A stretch of DNA of 64,000 nucleotides from M3007 sp031425155 (GCA_031425155.1 JANPIV010000116.1:45001-109000); one strand, 5' to 3'; counted from the stretch's first letter, positions 51,884-61,364 are shown. Program-made: numbers and translations. Notes: generated from the sequence alone by a model not told the origin.

Positions 51884-53032
51884 ATGTCCTTGGAGAACAG
51901 CATTAAATACGTGGTTTTTTTGTTGGCTATGCCCTTGTTGGCGGTAGCGCAAAAAGATGCCCCCATCCTCTTTGTCAACCCGTCTTTCGAGGATTTACCC
52001 CGTCCGGGCTTGCAGCCGAATGGCTGGACCAACTGCGGCCCCGGCAGCGAAACCCCGCCCGATGTACAACCTGGCCAGTTTGGCGTGACCCTCGCTCCCA
52101 GCAATGGTCAGTCTTATCTCGGCCTCGTCGTGCGCGACAATGAGACCTGGGAAATGGTCGGCCAACGCATCAGCCGCCCCATTGAGGTCAACCAATGTTA
52201 CGAATTCAGCATTGATCTGTGCCGTTCGTTGGAATATATGAGCCCGACCAAAACGTCCAAGGAAAATTCCAGCTACGCTACGCCCGCCCGACTGATTATC
52301 TGGGGTGGCAACAGCCCTTGCGAAAAAGGGGAACCGCTCTATGAAACCTCTATCATCCAAAACACGCGTTGGCTGACGACCGTTTGTCGGCTCAGCCCCA
52401 AAAAAGGGTCGTGGAATTATATCATGCTGGAGGCTTATTACAAGACGCCGCTGTTGTTTCCTTATAATGGTAACATCCTGATTGACAATGCTTCCGCTAT
52501 TAGGCCCATCATGTGCAATCCTGAAAAGATGCCGGATGAAATAGTAGCTGCGAAACCTAAGCCCAACCCATCCACGAGAGTGACATCCAACGGTACCAAA
52601 GCAAAAGTGGTGACTACTACGCCTCCTCCCACAGTAGTACCGCTGGAAACCAAGAAATTTGAGCGCAACAAATTGCGGGCCGGTGATATTATCCGCCTGG
52701 AGAAAGTTTACTTCCCTGCTAATAAATACGAGCTGAATCCAGAGAGTGTGACCTCCTTAAGAGACTTGCTGTCTTTCCTGCAAAATAACCCTGACGTCTA
52801 TGTAGAAGTAGGTGGCCACACCAACAACAACCCGACCGAGCAGTTTGCCAATGACCTTTCGATGAATCGCGCCAAAGCGGTAACGGACTGGCTCATCAAT
52901 CAGGGCATTGCTGCCGAACGACTGACGTATAAAGGGTACGGTAAGAAGAACCCGATCCAGCAAAACACCACGCCGGAAGGCCGGAAAGCGAATCAGCGGG
53001 TAGAAATTAAAATATTGAAAATCAATGGGTAA
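51884..53032 (+). CDS. OmpA-family outer-membrane protein with N-terminal jelly-roll-like domain
   Basis: A 382-residue exported protein (MSLENSIKYVVFLLAMPLLAVA signal). Residues about 25-205 resemble a galactose-binding-like jelly roll (FVNPSFEDLPRPGLQPNGW; YEFSIDLCRSLEYMS; NGNILIDNASAIRP). A Pro/Thr-rich linker spans 215-262. The C-terminal OmpA domain begins IIRLEKVYFPANKYELNPESV and contains GHTNNN, LSMNRAKAVTDWLINQGI and GRKANQRVEIKI, which grip peptidoglycan. It lacks a transmembrane barrel, so it probably links peptidoglycan with an envelope partner or carbohydrate. A terminator hairpin follows. Confidence 0.88.
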   Translation: MSLENSIKYVVFLLAMPLLAVAQKDAPILFVNPSFEDLPRPGLQPNGWTNCGPGSETPPDVQPGQFGVTLAPSNGQSYLGLVVRDNETWEMVGQRISRPIEVNQCYEFSIDLCRSLEYMSPTKTSKENSSYATPARLIIWGGNSPCEKGEPLYETSIIQNTRWLTTVCRLSPKKGSWNYIMLEAYYKTPLLFPYNGNILIDNASAIRPIMCNPEKMPDEIVAAKPKPNPSTRVTSNGTKAKVVTTTPPPTVVPLETKKFERNKLRAGDIIRLEKVYFPANKYELNPESVTSLRDLLSFLQNNPDVYVEVGGHTNNNPTEQFANDLSMNRAKAVTDWLINQGIAAERLTYKGYGKKNPIQQNTTPEGRKANQRVEIKILKING

Positions 53033-53095
53033 GGGGTTTGATGGTTTAGAATAAAGGCATTTTCGAGATTTTTCTAAACCTGATATCCATAACTG

Positions 53096-53134
53096 GAATG
53101 GCCCGGTTCGTCACCATGACGAATCGGGCCATTC
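53096..53134 (+). terminator. Hairpin after the OmpA-like gene
   Basis: 18-bp arms (53096-53113 with 53117-53134, one wobble), loop CCA. Followed by a weak T content. Confidence 0.7.
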
Positions 53135-53150
53135 TGGTTATGAATACCAA

Positions 53151-53231
53151 TTGTACTGTCATTAAGTTCTTCCTTGGCCAAGCGCGGAGCGTATCCCTCT
53201 TTGGAGGGGGTGGCCTTTAGGCCGGGGGAGG
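53151..53231 (+). repeat. Half REPIN-like repeat (GTACTGTC ... GGCCGGGGGAGG)
   Basis: The block shares GTACTGTC, TTCTTGGCCA-like and the closing CTTTGGAGGGGGTGGCCTTTAGGCCGGGGGAGG pattern with the right half of the repeat at 62511-62595. The 37-bp right arm is at 53195-53231. The left arm is absent, so this is a truncated copy. Confidence 0.75.
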
Positions 53232-53257
53232 TAGTGCCATAGCCTCTTTCACGCTAC

Positions 53258-53329
53258 TTACGGCGAATTCAAAAAAGCCAGCAACTCCTGTTCATCGGTG
53301 CCCAGCAAAATATATTCGGTTCGGGTCAT
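53258..53329 (-). pseudogene. Possible 23-residue gene remnant
   Basis: A short minus-strand frame reads MTRTEYILLGTDEQELLAFL then NSP. It is too short to assign. It follows the crp terminator and could be a remnant or a tiny peptide gene. Confidence 0.25.
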
Positions 53330-53380
53330 GCTGGGCTTTATCCGCGTCGAACGGGGTTCGACGGTACGTGGTAAAAAGAA

Positions 53381-53409
53381 AGCGATGTCTGCCAGTGGCA
53401 AACATCGCT
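53381..53409 (-). terminator. Terminator of the Crp regulator gene
   Basis: On the minus strand the hairpin AGCGATGTTTGCCA / TGGCAGACATCGCT is followed by TTTCTTTTT. It lies about 30 nt after the crp stop. Confidence 0.8.
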
Positions 53410-53438
53410 GAAAAATAAATTTTTAATCTTCGTCCCGC

Positions 53439-54119
53439 TCAATTCAGTTTCTCCAGATCGCGGATCAGAATCGTGTTGCGGTTGAAGTGAATAAGGTTGG
53501 ATTTGCGCAGTTCATTCAGGATGGCAGTCACGGTTTGACGGCTGGCACCCACCAGATTGGCAATATCCTGTTGGGTCAGCCCGTGTTTGACCAGGGTTTC
53601 GTAGCCCACTTGTCGGCCCCGTGCGCCCGCGCTTTCTTTCAAAAATTCGACAATGCGGGTGCGGACGTCTTTCAGGATAAGCGACTCCCAATGCCGCTCG
53701 GCCCGGCGCAGGCGTTCGCCCATGTAAAGCAACATAGACTGCGCCAGACGGTAGTTTTGTTGCATCAAATACCGAAAATCGTCGGTCCGGATGGCAAAAT
53801 AGTCCACATCGAGGCTCATCGCGCAGGCAAATTCCGTGCGGCAAGGCTCGCCGGTAAGGCCCAATTCACCGAACACAGTGTAGGGATGCTGGATACTTTT
53901 AATTATTTCCCGCCCATCTGCCGAATAAATACCAATTTTCACGGCCCCGCTATATTGCAAATAAACATAGTCGCTGGGCTCGTCGGCCAAATAAATGAAC
54001 GAGTGGTGGGAAGCAGTTTTAGGCTCGGCCATGTGGGCCAGGCGTTGTACATCCTCCGGCAAAAGATTGGCAAACAGTGGAAATTTCTGGAAGATGGCGG
54101 CTACGTCATGACCATTCAT
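53439..54119 (-). CDS. Crp/Fnr-family transcriptional regulator
   Basis: A 226-residue regulator. The N-terminal cyclic-nucleotide-binding beta-roll covers about residues 20-130 (HHSFIYLADEPSDYVYLQYSGAVKIGIYSADGREIIKSI; FGELGL). The C-terminal winged helix-turn-helix holds LTQQDIANLVGASRQTVTAILNELRKSNLI. The FNR-type Cys cluster is absent, so it is more likely a Crp-like sensor of a nucleotide or another small ligand, or a ligand-free variant. It is divergent from glgB with a 147-bp shared upstream region, so it may control the branching enzyme gene. Confidence 0.88.
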   Translation of the reverse strand: MNGHDVAAIFQKFPLFANLLPEDVQRLAHMAEPKTASHHSFIYLADEPSDYVYLQYSGAVKIGIYSADGREIIKSIQHPYTVFGELGLTGEPCRTEFACAMSLDVDYFAIRTDDFRYLMQQNYRLAQSMLLYMGERLRRAERHWESLILKDVRTRIVEFLKESAGARGRQVGYETLVKHGLTQQDIANLVGASRQTVTAILNELRKSNLIHFNRNTILIRDLEKLN

Positions 54120-54266
54120 GCGGATTATTTTTTGGTTGGACTACTGAAAAGGAGGCAAGCGAAGCAAGCCAAAATTGTGCCAAGCAATTTTTCATCGGGC
54201 AGACTTCGTGCTTTCTTTTGGATTCCGCTACCTTTCACCCTATTAGTGTCCAACAAATTCATTCCG

Positions 54267-56276
54267 ATGCATAAAACCGTCCAACCATTCTCGCTGCTCA
54301 CTGATTACGATGTTTCCTTATTTAAAATAGGCAAACACAACCAACTGCATCATAAAATGGGCAGCCACCTGGTGGAACTGAACGGCGAGCACGGCGTCTG
54401 TTTCTCGGTATGGGCACCCAACGCCAAGCGCGTTTCCGTCACCGGCGATTTCAATAAGTGGAATCCCAATGCCCATATCCTGTTGCCCCGTTGGGATAGC
54501 AGTGGGATTTGGGAAGGTTTTATTCCCGGATTGGGCAAAGGCACGACCTATAAATATCGCATCGAGACAGCCGCCGGACTGCAACTGGATAAGGGCGATC
54601 CGTATGCGCTGCGCTGCGAAACACCCCCGCGTACGGCCTCCATGGTGTGGGATACGCAGCATGACTGGCAGGATCAGGCCTGGATAAAAAAGCGCGAGGC
54701 CCAAAGTGGCCAGCCAAAACCCTGGTCGGTATATGAGGTCCACATCGGTTCCTGGAAAAAACTGGCCGAAGATGCCAACCGCTCCCTCAACTACCGCGAA
54801 CTGGCCGACGAACTGGTGCCCTACGTAAAAAACATGGGCTTCACGCATGTGGAACTCATGCCGGTGATGGAGCACCCCTTTTTCCCATCCTGGGGTTATC
54901 AGGTGACCGGGTATTTTGCACCCACGAGCCGGTTTGGTTCGCCGGAAGACCTCATGTATTTAATTGACGCTTTTCACCAGGCCGACATTGGTGTGCTGCT
55001 CGACTGGGTGCCTTCGCATTTTCCCAGCGATATTCATGGTCTGTATTTGTTCGACGGGACGCATTTGTACGAATACACCGATCCGCGCCGGGGTTTTCAG
55101 CCCGATTGGAACAGTTATGTGTTCGATTATGGCCGCAGTGAGGTACGCTCGTTTTTGATCAGCAATGCCCTGTTTTGGGTCGAAAAATACCATATAGACG
55201 GAATGCGGGTGGATGCGGTGGCCTCTATACTGTACCATGATTTTTCGCGAAAAGAGGGCGAGTGGATCCCGAATATTTATGGTGGCCGCGAAAACCTGGA
55301 AGCCATCGGTTTCCTGCGCGACTTCAATGAGGCGATGCACACGACCTTCCCCGGGATAGAAACTATTGCCGAAGAAAGTACGGCTTTTCCGGGCGTGACC
55401 CACAGCATCAAGGACGGCGGATTGGGTTTCGACCAGAAATGGATGATGGGATGGATGAACGATGCGCTGACTTATTTCAAACGGCCAGCCATGTTCCGGC
55501 GTTTTCATCAGAGCGAAATCACGTTTTCGCTGGTGTATGCTTTTTCCGAACAATTTATGCTACCGCTTAGCCACGACGAGGTGGTACACATGAAGTCGTC
55601 TTTGCTGTATAAAATGCCCGGCGATGAGTGGCAGAAATTTGCCAACCTGCGCGCCTTATTCGGGTTACAATGGCTGCATCCGGGTTCGCACCTGCTGTTC
55701 ATGGGCGGCGAGATCGGCCAGACCTCCGAATGGAGCCACGATACGGGGGTGGTTTGGAGCCTGTTGCAGCATGAATCTCATCAGGGTATTCAGAAATGGG
55801 TGCGCAAGCTCAACGAATTTTACGTCAGTCAGCCCGCCGCCTGGCGCAAGAGTTTTTCCACGGAAGGCTTCGAGTGGATTTCCGGCGACGACACCGCCAA
55901 TAGCGTAGTGGCCTACCTCCGCAAAGGCGACGACACGGACCGGGTGCTGCTCGTTGTTTGCCATTTTAATGCCAATGCGATGGAGGATTACCGCCTGGGA
56001 GTGCCCTATGGCGGCATTTGGCGCGAAGCCCTGAATAGTGACAACAAAGAGTACGGCGGCAGCGGAATGCTCAGCGGCGACCGAAAAGCAGAAAAAGAAC
56101 CTTCGCACGGCCAGGAATACTCGATCAATTTCCGTCTCGCGCCACTGGCCGTGATCGTGTTTGAAGGAGAAGTACCCGTGAAAAAAATTAAGAAAGCCAC
56201 CGGCAAAGCACAATTGGCCACGGGAGAAGAGGGACAAGGTAAAAAGGCAGTTGCCAAGAGAGCAACGGGCAAGTAG
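54267..56276 (+). CDS. glgB: 1,4-alpha-glucan branching enzyme
   Basis: A 669-residue family GH13 enzyme that makes alpha-1,6 branches in glycogen. The start at 54267 is chosen because the frame upstream lies over the crp gene on the other strand. A CBM48-like domain (GVCFSVWAPNAKRVSVTGDFNKWN) is followed by the TIM barrel with VELMPVMEHPFFPSWGYQVTGYFAP, the nucleophile Asp316 (DGMRVDAVAS), the acid in ETIAEEST (Glu369/370) and LPLSHDEVVH. The C-terminal beta domain ends in VIVFEGE, after which a 25-residue Lys/Gly/Ala tail is coded by A/G-rich repeat DNA. This supports glycogen storage; other glg genes are not in the window. Confidence 0.93.
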   Translation: MHKTVQPFSLLTDYDVSLFKIGKHNQLHHKMGSHLVELNGEHGVCFSVWAPNAKRVSVTGDFNKWNPNAHILLPRWDSSGIWEGFIPGLGKGTTYKYRIETAAGLQLDKGDPYALRCETPPRTASMVWDTQHDWQDQAWIKKREAQSGQPKPWSVYEVHIGSWKKLAEDANRSLNYRELADELVPYVKNMGFTHVELMPVMEHPFFPSWGYQVTGYFAPTSRFGSPEDLMYLIDAFHQADIGVLLDWVPSHFPSDIHGLYLFDGTHLYEYTDPRRGFQPDWNSYVFDYGRSEVRSFLISNALFWVEKYHIDGMRVDAVASILYHDFSRKEGEWIPNIYGGRENLEAIGFLRDFNEAMHTTFPGIETIAEESTAFPGVTHSIKDGGLGFDQKWMMGWMNDALTYFKRPAMFRRFHQSEITFSLVYAFSEQFMLPLSHDEVVHMKSSLLYKMPGDEWQKFANLRALFGLQWLHPGSHLLFMGGEIGQTSEWSHDTGVVWSLLQHESHQGIQKWVRKLNEFYVSQPAAWRKSFSTEGFEWISGDDTANSVVAYLRKGDDTDRVLLVVCHFNANAMEDYRLGVPYGGIWREALNSDNKEYGGSGMLSGDRKAEKEPSHGQEYSINFRLAPLAVIVFEGEVPVKKIKKATGKAQLATGEEGQGKKAVAKRATGK

Positions 56277-56331
56277 CAAATGGAGCAGCGCGACGTCCCG
56301 ATTTTTATCGGGAGCAAGAAACAGAGCAACT

Positions 56332-56456
56332 AATCATGGGTTCGATTAAATAAGCGACTGAATGCTAAGCACTTAGACCTTCCAGGTTTTTGAAACCTGG
56401 AAGGTCTGATCACCAAAAGCAGGAGAATCAGCACTCATTCTTAACCCATGATTCGC
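56332..56456. repeat. Second element with the AATCATGGGTT terminal inverted repeat
   Basis: AATCATGGGTT (56332-56342) and AACCCATGATTCGC (56443-56456) bound 125 bp. The inside holds a different palindrome from the sister element: AGACCTTCCAGGT ... ACCTGGAAGGTCT (about 56375-56407). A small hairpin TCCCGATTTTTATCGGGA lies just upstream. Confidence 0.75.
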
Positions 56457-56485
56457 ATGAATCAATAATTCAGCACCCAAGGAGA

Positions 56486-57934
56486 TTACTGAGGTTTACT
56501 TATATCATCTTTCTCTTCCAAAAACTGCTGCGCCCAGTCCACCCAGTCGCCGACTTTTTCGGTCAAACGGACGGTTGGGGCAATGCCCACATTGTCAATG
56601 CCGCGCCCGGCAGCGACCCGGCCGGAGCGGGAGGTGGGATAGCCAAGTTGGAAGCGGCCATCCGGGAAGGTTAGAAAGTGCAGATTACCGTAGTCGAGTA
56701 CCCCGCCGGTGTTTTGGCCGATCAACGTGGTCTTTTTGCTTTGCTGCGCGAATAAAATAAACTGCTCGCAACTGCTCCCGCAGCCACCGTCTATCAGTAC
56801 CGCCACCCGCTGCGGATAGGGCAATGCGTGTTTCATTTTCTCCGTGGATTGGTCCGTTTTGCCAATGAATTTGCCTTCGTTGCGGCGCATTTTGCGGGCG
56901 GTGTGGCGACCATACAGACGCCAGGTCCAGGGGAAATTCTTGTCTTTACCCATCTGCGCAAATTTATCGGCATTATCGGGAGTCGCCCAGAGCTGCATCC
57001 CATCTATGGTGACGGGCTGGGTGTAGAGATAGGGTTTGAGCGGATAATACGTGATGTCGCTGCCGCCGCCATTACCCCGGCAATCAATGATGAGATTGGG
57101 TGTGGCAGCGAGCAACGGACGATTGGCTGTGATCAGACTGTCCAGTTCGCGGCGCACGCTTTCATTCATGGTGGGCACCGTGAGCAGCACGGTCCGATCA
57201 TTCAGTTTTTTCAAAGTAAAAATTTGCTGCGGCCCTGCCTGACGCACCTTGCCGTCGCCGGGATACACACGCTGCCAGGTGGAGAATCCGCTGAATGCCA
57301 GGGTATTCCCTTGCTGTCGGGCTATCAGCTCCCGGATCGTATGGTCGCGCATAAAAAACCGGGCAGTATAGTTCTGGGCTGCTTTTTTCAACTCAAATTT
57401 CACCTGGCCGGGCATCCACCAAATACTGTCTGCCCGTAGGATCACGGCGGCATAATCGCGCAGCGGCGTCGGCTGGCGCAGCAATGCCACGCGGTAGTTG
57501 CCGCCCTGCATTTCCCAAATGCCTTCCACGGAATCGCGGCCCGGCTGATCGAGTTGTGCCTTGGTAGCAGTTTCATCGAGCCGGATTTTTTCCGCCCCGG
57601 CAAAGCGCAGCCGAATGGCGGTTGGATCATCGGGTGGTGCTTTATAACTCAGTTGCACGTGCTGATCGCGGAAAAAAAGTGCCCATTCGGTCAGCAACCG
57701 AAAGCAAGTCGTGTCGGCAGTAGCCGTAGCCGTTTTTACGCGATAGTTCACCGTATGCCGCTCAAAATCCGGCTGGGTTGTAGCATTCACTTTGTCGCGA
57801 TAACCCGCATAATTGGTCGCCATTTTTTCGGTCAAAAAGGCAAACTGCTCCGGACAGTTGCAGGTTTGAGCGGGTAAAGTTGCTATATGAAAAAGCCCGA
57901 AAATGGATAACCACAGACAGAGAAAGAATTTCAT
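56486..57934 (-). CDS. S41-family (C-terminal processing) peptidase, exported
   Basis: A 482-residue protein with a signal peptide (MKFFLCLWLSIFGLFHIATL). The peptidase core is in the second half: VLLTVPTMNESVRRELDSLI, LIIDCRGNGGGSDITYYPL, RVAVLIDGGCGSSCEQFILFAQQSKKTTLIGQNTGGVLDYGN. The serine in GCGSSCEQ (Ser387 or Ser388) and the Lys of SKKTTLIG form the Ser-Lys dyad. GVAPTVRL-like GIAPTVRL closes the domain. No clear PDZ domain is seen. It acts in the periplasm or outside on unfolded or tagged peptides. Downstream gene absent; the repeat element lies just after. Confidence 0.87.
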   Translation of the reverse strand: MKFFLCLWLSIFGLFHIATLPAQTCNCPEQFAFLTEKMATNYAGYRDKVNATTQPDFERHTVNYRVKTATATADTTCFRLLTEWALFFRDQHVQLSYKAPPDDPTAIRLRFAGAEKIRLDETATKAQLDQPGRDSVEGIWEMQGGNYRVALLRQPTPLRDYAAVILRADSIWWMPGQVKFELKKAAQNYTARFFMRDHTIRELIARQQGNTLAFSGFSTWQRVYPGDGKVRQAGPQQIFTLKKLNDRTVLLTVPTMNESVRRELDSLITANRPLLAATPNLIIDCRGNGGGSDITYYPLKPYLYTQPVTIDGMQLWATPDNADKFAQMGKDKNFPWTWRLYGRHTARKMRRNEGKFIGKTDQSTEKMKHALPYPQRVAVLIDGGCGSSCEQFILFAQQSKKTTLIGQNTGGVLDYGNLHFLTFPDGRFQLGYPTSRSGRVAAGRGIDNVGIAPTVRLTEKVGDWVDWAQQFLEEKDDISKPQ

Positions 57935-58063
57935 CGAAGAAAATTGTTTTTGGGAAAGACGCGTGACAAAGGAAAAGGTGACAGAGGTGGAAGGAAATTT
58001 CCAGAGAATTACCTTTCAGCGCAGGGCGGAAAGGCGGCCAGGAGTAATGAACCATAAAAAAAT

Positions 58064-58090
58064 AGGGCGATGACCAAAAGTCATCGCCCT
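58064..58090 (-). terminator. Terminator of the metalloprotease-barrel gene
   Basis: AGGGCGATGA (58064-58073) pairs with TCATCGCCCT (58081-58090). In the minus direction the stem is followed by TATTTTTTTATGG. It lies about 185 nt after the stop. Confidence 0.75.
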
Positions 58091-58274
58091 GCTAAAATAT
58101 TCATTATCAACAAAGTAGAGTTTTTCGGACTGCGCCCTCGGATTCTTTACCTTCGGTGCTGAATGACACACCATGGGTAAGTTATTCAGGCTTCTACGCT
58201 ACTCAAACACAAACTACCTGTCAGAAGAAATCTTCCGTACCCAAATTCCGCACTCCAAAAATTCCGCATTCGCC

Positions 58275-61200
58275 TTACCATCCCGGCACAAAGTTCAGTC
58301 CGAAAGTCCAGCTCCTTTTATCCTTAGCCACTGAAAGCGGGAGCGCGAAATAAGGCTCCAGCACCAGCGCACCGAACACATTCATGCGCATCGAAACACC
58401 CGTGGACATGATGGGTTTGTGCTTCACCGGGTCACGTCCGTCCAGCGGATCAGGGTCCACCTTCGGGTTCAAATCGCTGGTATTGAAAAAGGCCAGACCC
58501 GCATCAAAGAACAGGTTCAGGTCGGTAATCAGGAAACCGGATTTGATGAGCGACAATTGGCGTGGGCCGGTGAACGGCAGCCGGATTTCGGCATTGAATA
58601 CACCGAGTTTGCTACCCGCCATTTGTTCGTACAGTTCCGGTACTTTTTCACTCAAAACCGCAGACGTATAACCCCGCACGAAGTACGATTGGCCAGCAAA
58701 CAGCGGATATACTTCGTTGGTATTGTTGGCATTACCGCCAAAACGACCATAACCCAGACCACGCACGGCAAAAGTGATCGGTTTCAGGTAGAAATATTTC
58801 CGTCCGTCGAGCAGCAGCGTCGAGAACTTGTAGGCCCCCACATACTGCTCCACACCGAGGCGATAACGCCAGCCTTTCAGCGGGGCCGTCAGGCCAAAGT
58901 AAGAGTTATCGCCGACCAAAGCCGCATTGATGTTGGCCAGATTTTGGGTGCCGGATACAGGGATGCGCTCCCTGTCCTGACCGATCAAAAAGCCACTCTG
59001 ATCAATATAATTCACGTAGCGATCCGCGCGCTGGTGATAGAATTCGTAAGCGGCGCCTACCTCAAAACGCTTGGTCACCGAGAATGGATAAGACCCAAAC
59101 ACGCCCAGCCGCTCTTGAAATTGCCGTTGTACCAACACCTGATCCTGATAACCCACATATTGCTGGCCATCCAGCATGGTTTCTATTTCAGGTTCAAAAT
59201 CCGCATCCTGGTAGTACTGACCGTAGCGGTAAGGAATGTGCGAGAGATTGACACCCCAATTGATGCGGTGCTTTTGGTTGATATACGAAAACTGTCCGGC
59301 GGCGTCGGTGACCTCTCCGTTGAGGGCCAGACCGGCGTACAACTGGTTATTGCCCAAAATATCGCCAAACAGCAAGTCTATGCCACCGGCCAAACCCGTG
59401 GAAGTACCGAAACTGCTATTACCCGTATTGACTCCCGCTCCGGCACTGCCGCCTGCGTAGTCGAGTTTAAAATTCGGCTTGTATTTCACGTCTTTCACCT
59501 GCGTACTCGCCGTCAGGTTTTTATTGGTCAAATCCAGCAGGCGCAGGTTGGTATTCACCACATCGCGCTGTTTTGGGCTGAAAGGCGGCAAAGTCGCAGG
59601 CACCATATCTACCGGGGCGGACGTGACATCTTCGTTCAGAAAGTCTTCGCTTTTAGCCTGATAAATGGTGTACGCGCCCTTGGAATAATAGGTGTACAGG
59701 ATCCGGTCGCGGTCGTCGGCCAGCGTGATAGCGGGCGCATACGGCGTAATACCCGTGATGCCGGTCATCAGTTTAGTCAGTTGAAACACCTTTTTGGAAG
59801 CCGTTTCGTAGCGGTACAAATTGCGAAAACCGTCGCGGTCGCTGAGGAAAAACAGGTTGCCCGCTTTATCAAATTGCGGATTCAGATTGTCCGCGCCGGC
59901 GAATACATCAATTTGTTCCACCTGGCCGGAGGCGAAGTCCAGCACGGCAAGATTCATCGTCCAAGCACCATTGGTGCGGCCCCGGCTCAGGCTGAGTTCA
60001 TCCGTTGAAAAAGCCAGCGTTTTGCCATCGGCACTCCACGTCGGCTGGATTTCGGCAGCGCGGCTATTGGTCAGCCGGGTCACTTTTTTGCTCTTCAAAT
60101 TGTAGGCATACAGGTCGGTCTGGCCATTCACGAGGCCACTCACTACGATGGTTTTGCCATCGGGACTCCAGGCAGGATTAGCGAACGCAGGTACGCCGGG
60201 AATGGCAATTTTCTCCGCTTTCCGACCTTCAAACACGTCTCTGATCACCAGCACACTCTGGCCTTTTTCATACACCCCGAAGGCAAAACGTTTGTCGTCG
60301 GGACTCCACGTGCCTGCGCTTTCGATGAAGTCGAATTGGTCAATGTGGCCATCCGAAGCGGTACTGGCCACTTTACGCAGCACCTTGCCAGTCCGGGCAT
60401 CGGCCAGGAAAAGATCGGTAGTAAAAATGCCTTTTTCCGACAAAAAGATCACGTATTTGCCATTGGGGCTGAGCACTGGCGAAATATTCATCTTGCCGGC
60501 ATTATCTTCCGAAAGCAGTTTTTTGCCCGGCATATCCTCTTTTTGGCCTTTGGTGACCCATTGACCATAGTGGGTGCGCAGGGCATAACGCCAACTTTCG
60601 GACAACGAATCGGTGGTGGTATGCAGCACCAGCGGCACCGCTTGTTTGAAACCCAACTTGGCCGTGGTGACAAACAAAGGCCGGATAGCTTCGTCGCCAT
60701 ATTTACCCGCCACAAAGGCCCAGAAAGACTGGCCCCAGCGGTAAGGAAAATATTTGTAACCATCCAAATCCTTGATTTTTGGCAGGTCGTCATTCAAAAC
60801 AGCGTCGCGCATCCAAAGCGCGGTATGGGTATCCACGCGGCCAATGGACAGGTATTCGGCCAGGCCTTCCACCAGCCACAAGGGCAGATTGGCGAAATTG
60901 CGCATGTTGGTCGAGTCGCCATTCAGGATCATGTGATACTGAAAAGCGTGGACCAACTCGTGGCCCAGCACATGATCCGTCTGCTGATTGGTCATCGCTA
61001 CCGGAAACACTACGCGATTGCGCAGCCCTTCCGTAACGCCGCCCGTACCTGCGCTGATGTCCCCTTGAATGGTGTTGGTTTGCTGGAAACCCGCATGGTC
61101 GTTATAAATGACCATCGGATTTTTTTCCTTAAAAGTATCCTGCAACACCGCCTGGTGCATGGCGTACCAGGCCTCCGCCGCCGTGGCCAGCTCCTGCAAA

Positions 61201-61364
61201 CGTTGCGGATTGTCCAGATAATTGTACAAGGAAAAATGTTCAGTTTCGGCTACTTTGAAATCTTGTTCGTGGTAGCGTGGCTTGTTGCGGCCAAAATATT
61301 GGGCCTGCAACTGCCCGATGGAAATGGCTGCCAAAAGCAGCGTGCATATAATGGAGCGTTTCAT
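58275..61364 (-). CDS. Exported zinc metalloprotease fused to a TolB-like propeller and an outer-membrane barrel
   Basis: A 1029-residue protein with a signal peptide (MKRSIICTLLLAAISIGQLQ). Residues about 35-280 form a gluzincin-type peptidase: HELVHAFQYH (zinc ligands His135 and His139, base Glu136) and WLVEGLAEYLS, where Glu166 is the likely third ligand. Residues about 295-580 are a TolB/DPP-IV-like propeller (SPNGKYVIFLSEKG; NPAWSPDGKTIVVSG; QPTWSADGKTLAFSTDELS). The last 380 residues are a beta-barrel of BamA/Omp85-like style (YPLFAGQSYFVRGYTSAVLSEK; AEIRLPFTGPRQLSLI; FFDAGLAFF; GLNFVPGW, with an aromatic last residue). It is probably an outer-membrane protease on the periplasmic or outer face. 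Substrate unknown. Confidence 0.85.
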   Translation of the reverse strand: MKRSIICTLLLAAISIGQLQAQYFGRNKPRYHEQDFKVAETEHFSLYNYLDNPQRLQELATAAEAWYAMHQAVLQDTFKEKNPMVIYNDHAGFQQTNTIQGDISAGTGGVTEGLRNRVVFPVAMTNQQTDHVLGHELVHAFQYHMILNGDSTNMRNFANLPLWLVEGLAEYLSIGRVDTHTALWMRDAVLNDDLPKIKDLDGYKYFPYRWGQSFWAFVAGKYGDEAIRPLFVTTAKLGFKQAVPLVLHTTTDSLSESWRYALRTHYGQWVTKGQKEDMPGKKLLSEDNAGKMNISPVLSPNGKYVIFLSEKGIFTTDLFLADARTGKVLRKVASTASDGHIDQFDFIESAGTWSPDDKRFAFGVYEKGQSVLVIRDVFEGRKAEKIAIPGVPAFANPAWSPDGKTIVVSGLVNGQTDLYAYNLKSKKVTRLTNSRAAEIQPTWSADGKTLAFSTDELSLSRGRTNGAWTMNLAVLDFASGQVEQIDVFAGADNLNPQFDKAGNLFFLSDRDGFRNLYRYETASKKVFQLTKLMTGITGITPYAPAITLADDRDRILYTYYSKGAYTIYQAKSEDFLNEDVTSAPVDMVPATLPPFSPKQRDVVNTNLRLLDLTNKNLTASTQVKDVKYKPNFKLDYAGGSAGAGVNTGNSSFGTSTGLAGGIDLLFGDILGNNQLYAGLALNGEVTDAAGQFSYINQKHRINWGVNLSHIPYRYGQYYQDADFEPEIETMLDGQQYVGYQDQVLVQRQFQERLGVFGSYPFSVTKRFEVGAAYEFYHQRADRYVNYIDQSGFLIGQDRERIPVSGTQNLANINAALVGDNSYFGLTAPLKGWRYRLGVEQYVGAYKFSTLLLDGRKYFYLKPITFAVRGLGYGRFGGNANNTNEVYPLFAGQSYFVRGYTSAVLSEKVPELYEQMAGSKLGVFNAEIRLPFTGPRQLSLIKSGFLITDLNLFFDAGLAFFNTSDLNPKVDPDPLDGRDPVKHKPIMSTGVSMRMNVFGALVLEPYFALPLSVAKDKRSWTFGLNFVPGW

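Noticed and set aside
53487..54266. 260-codon open frame upstream of glgB and in frame with it
   Set aside because: It lies antisense to the Crp gene and has no branching-enzyme sequence; the true glgB start is at 54267.
58419..60008. 529-codon open frame on the plus strand
   Set aside because: Antisense to the metalloprotease-propeller-barrel gene, rich in Arg, His and Gln as shadows are.
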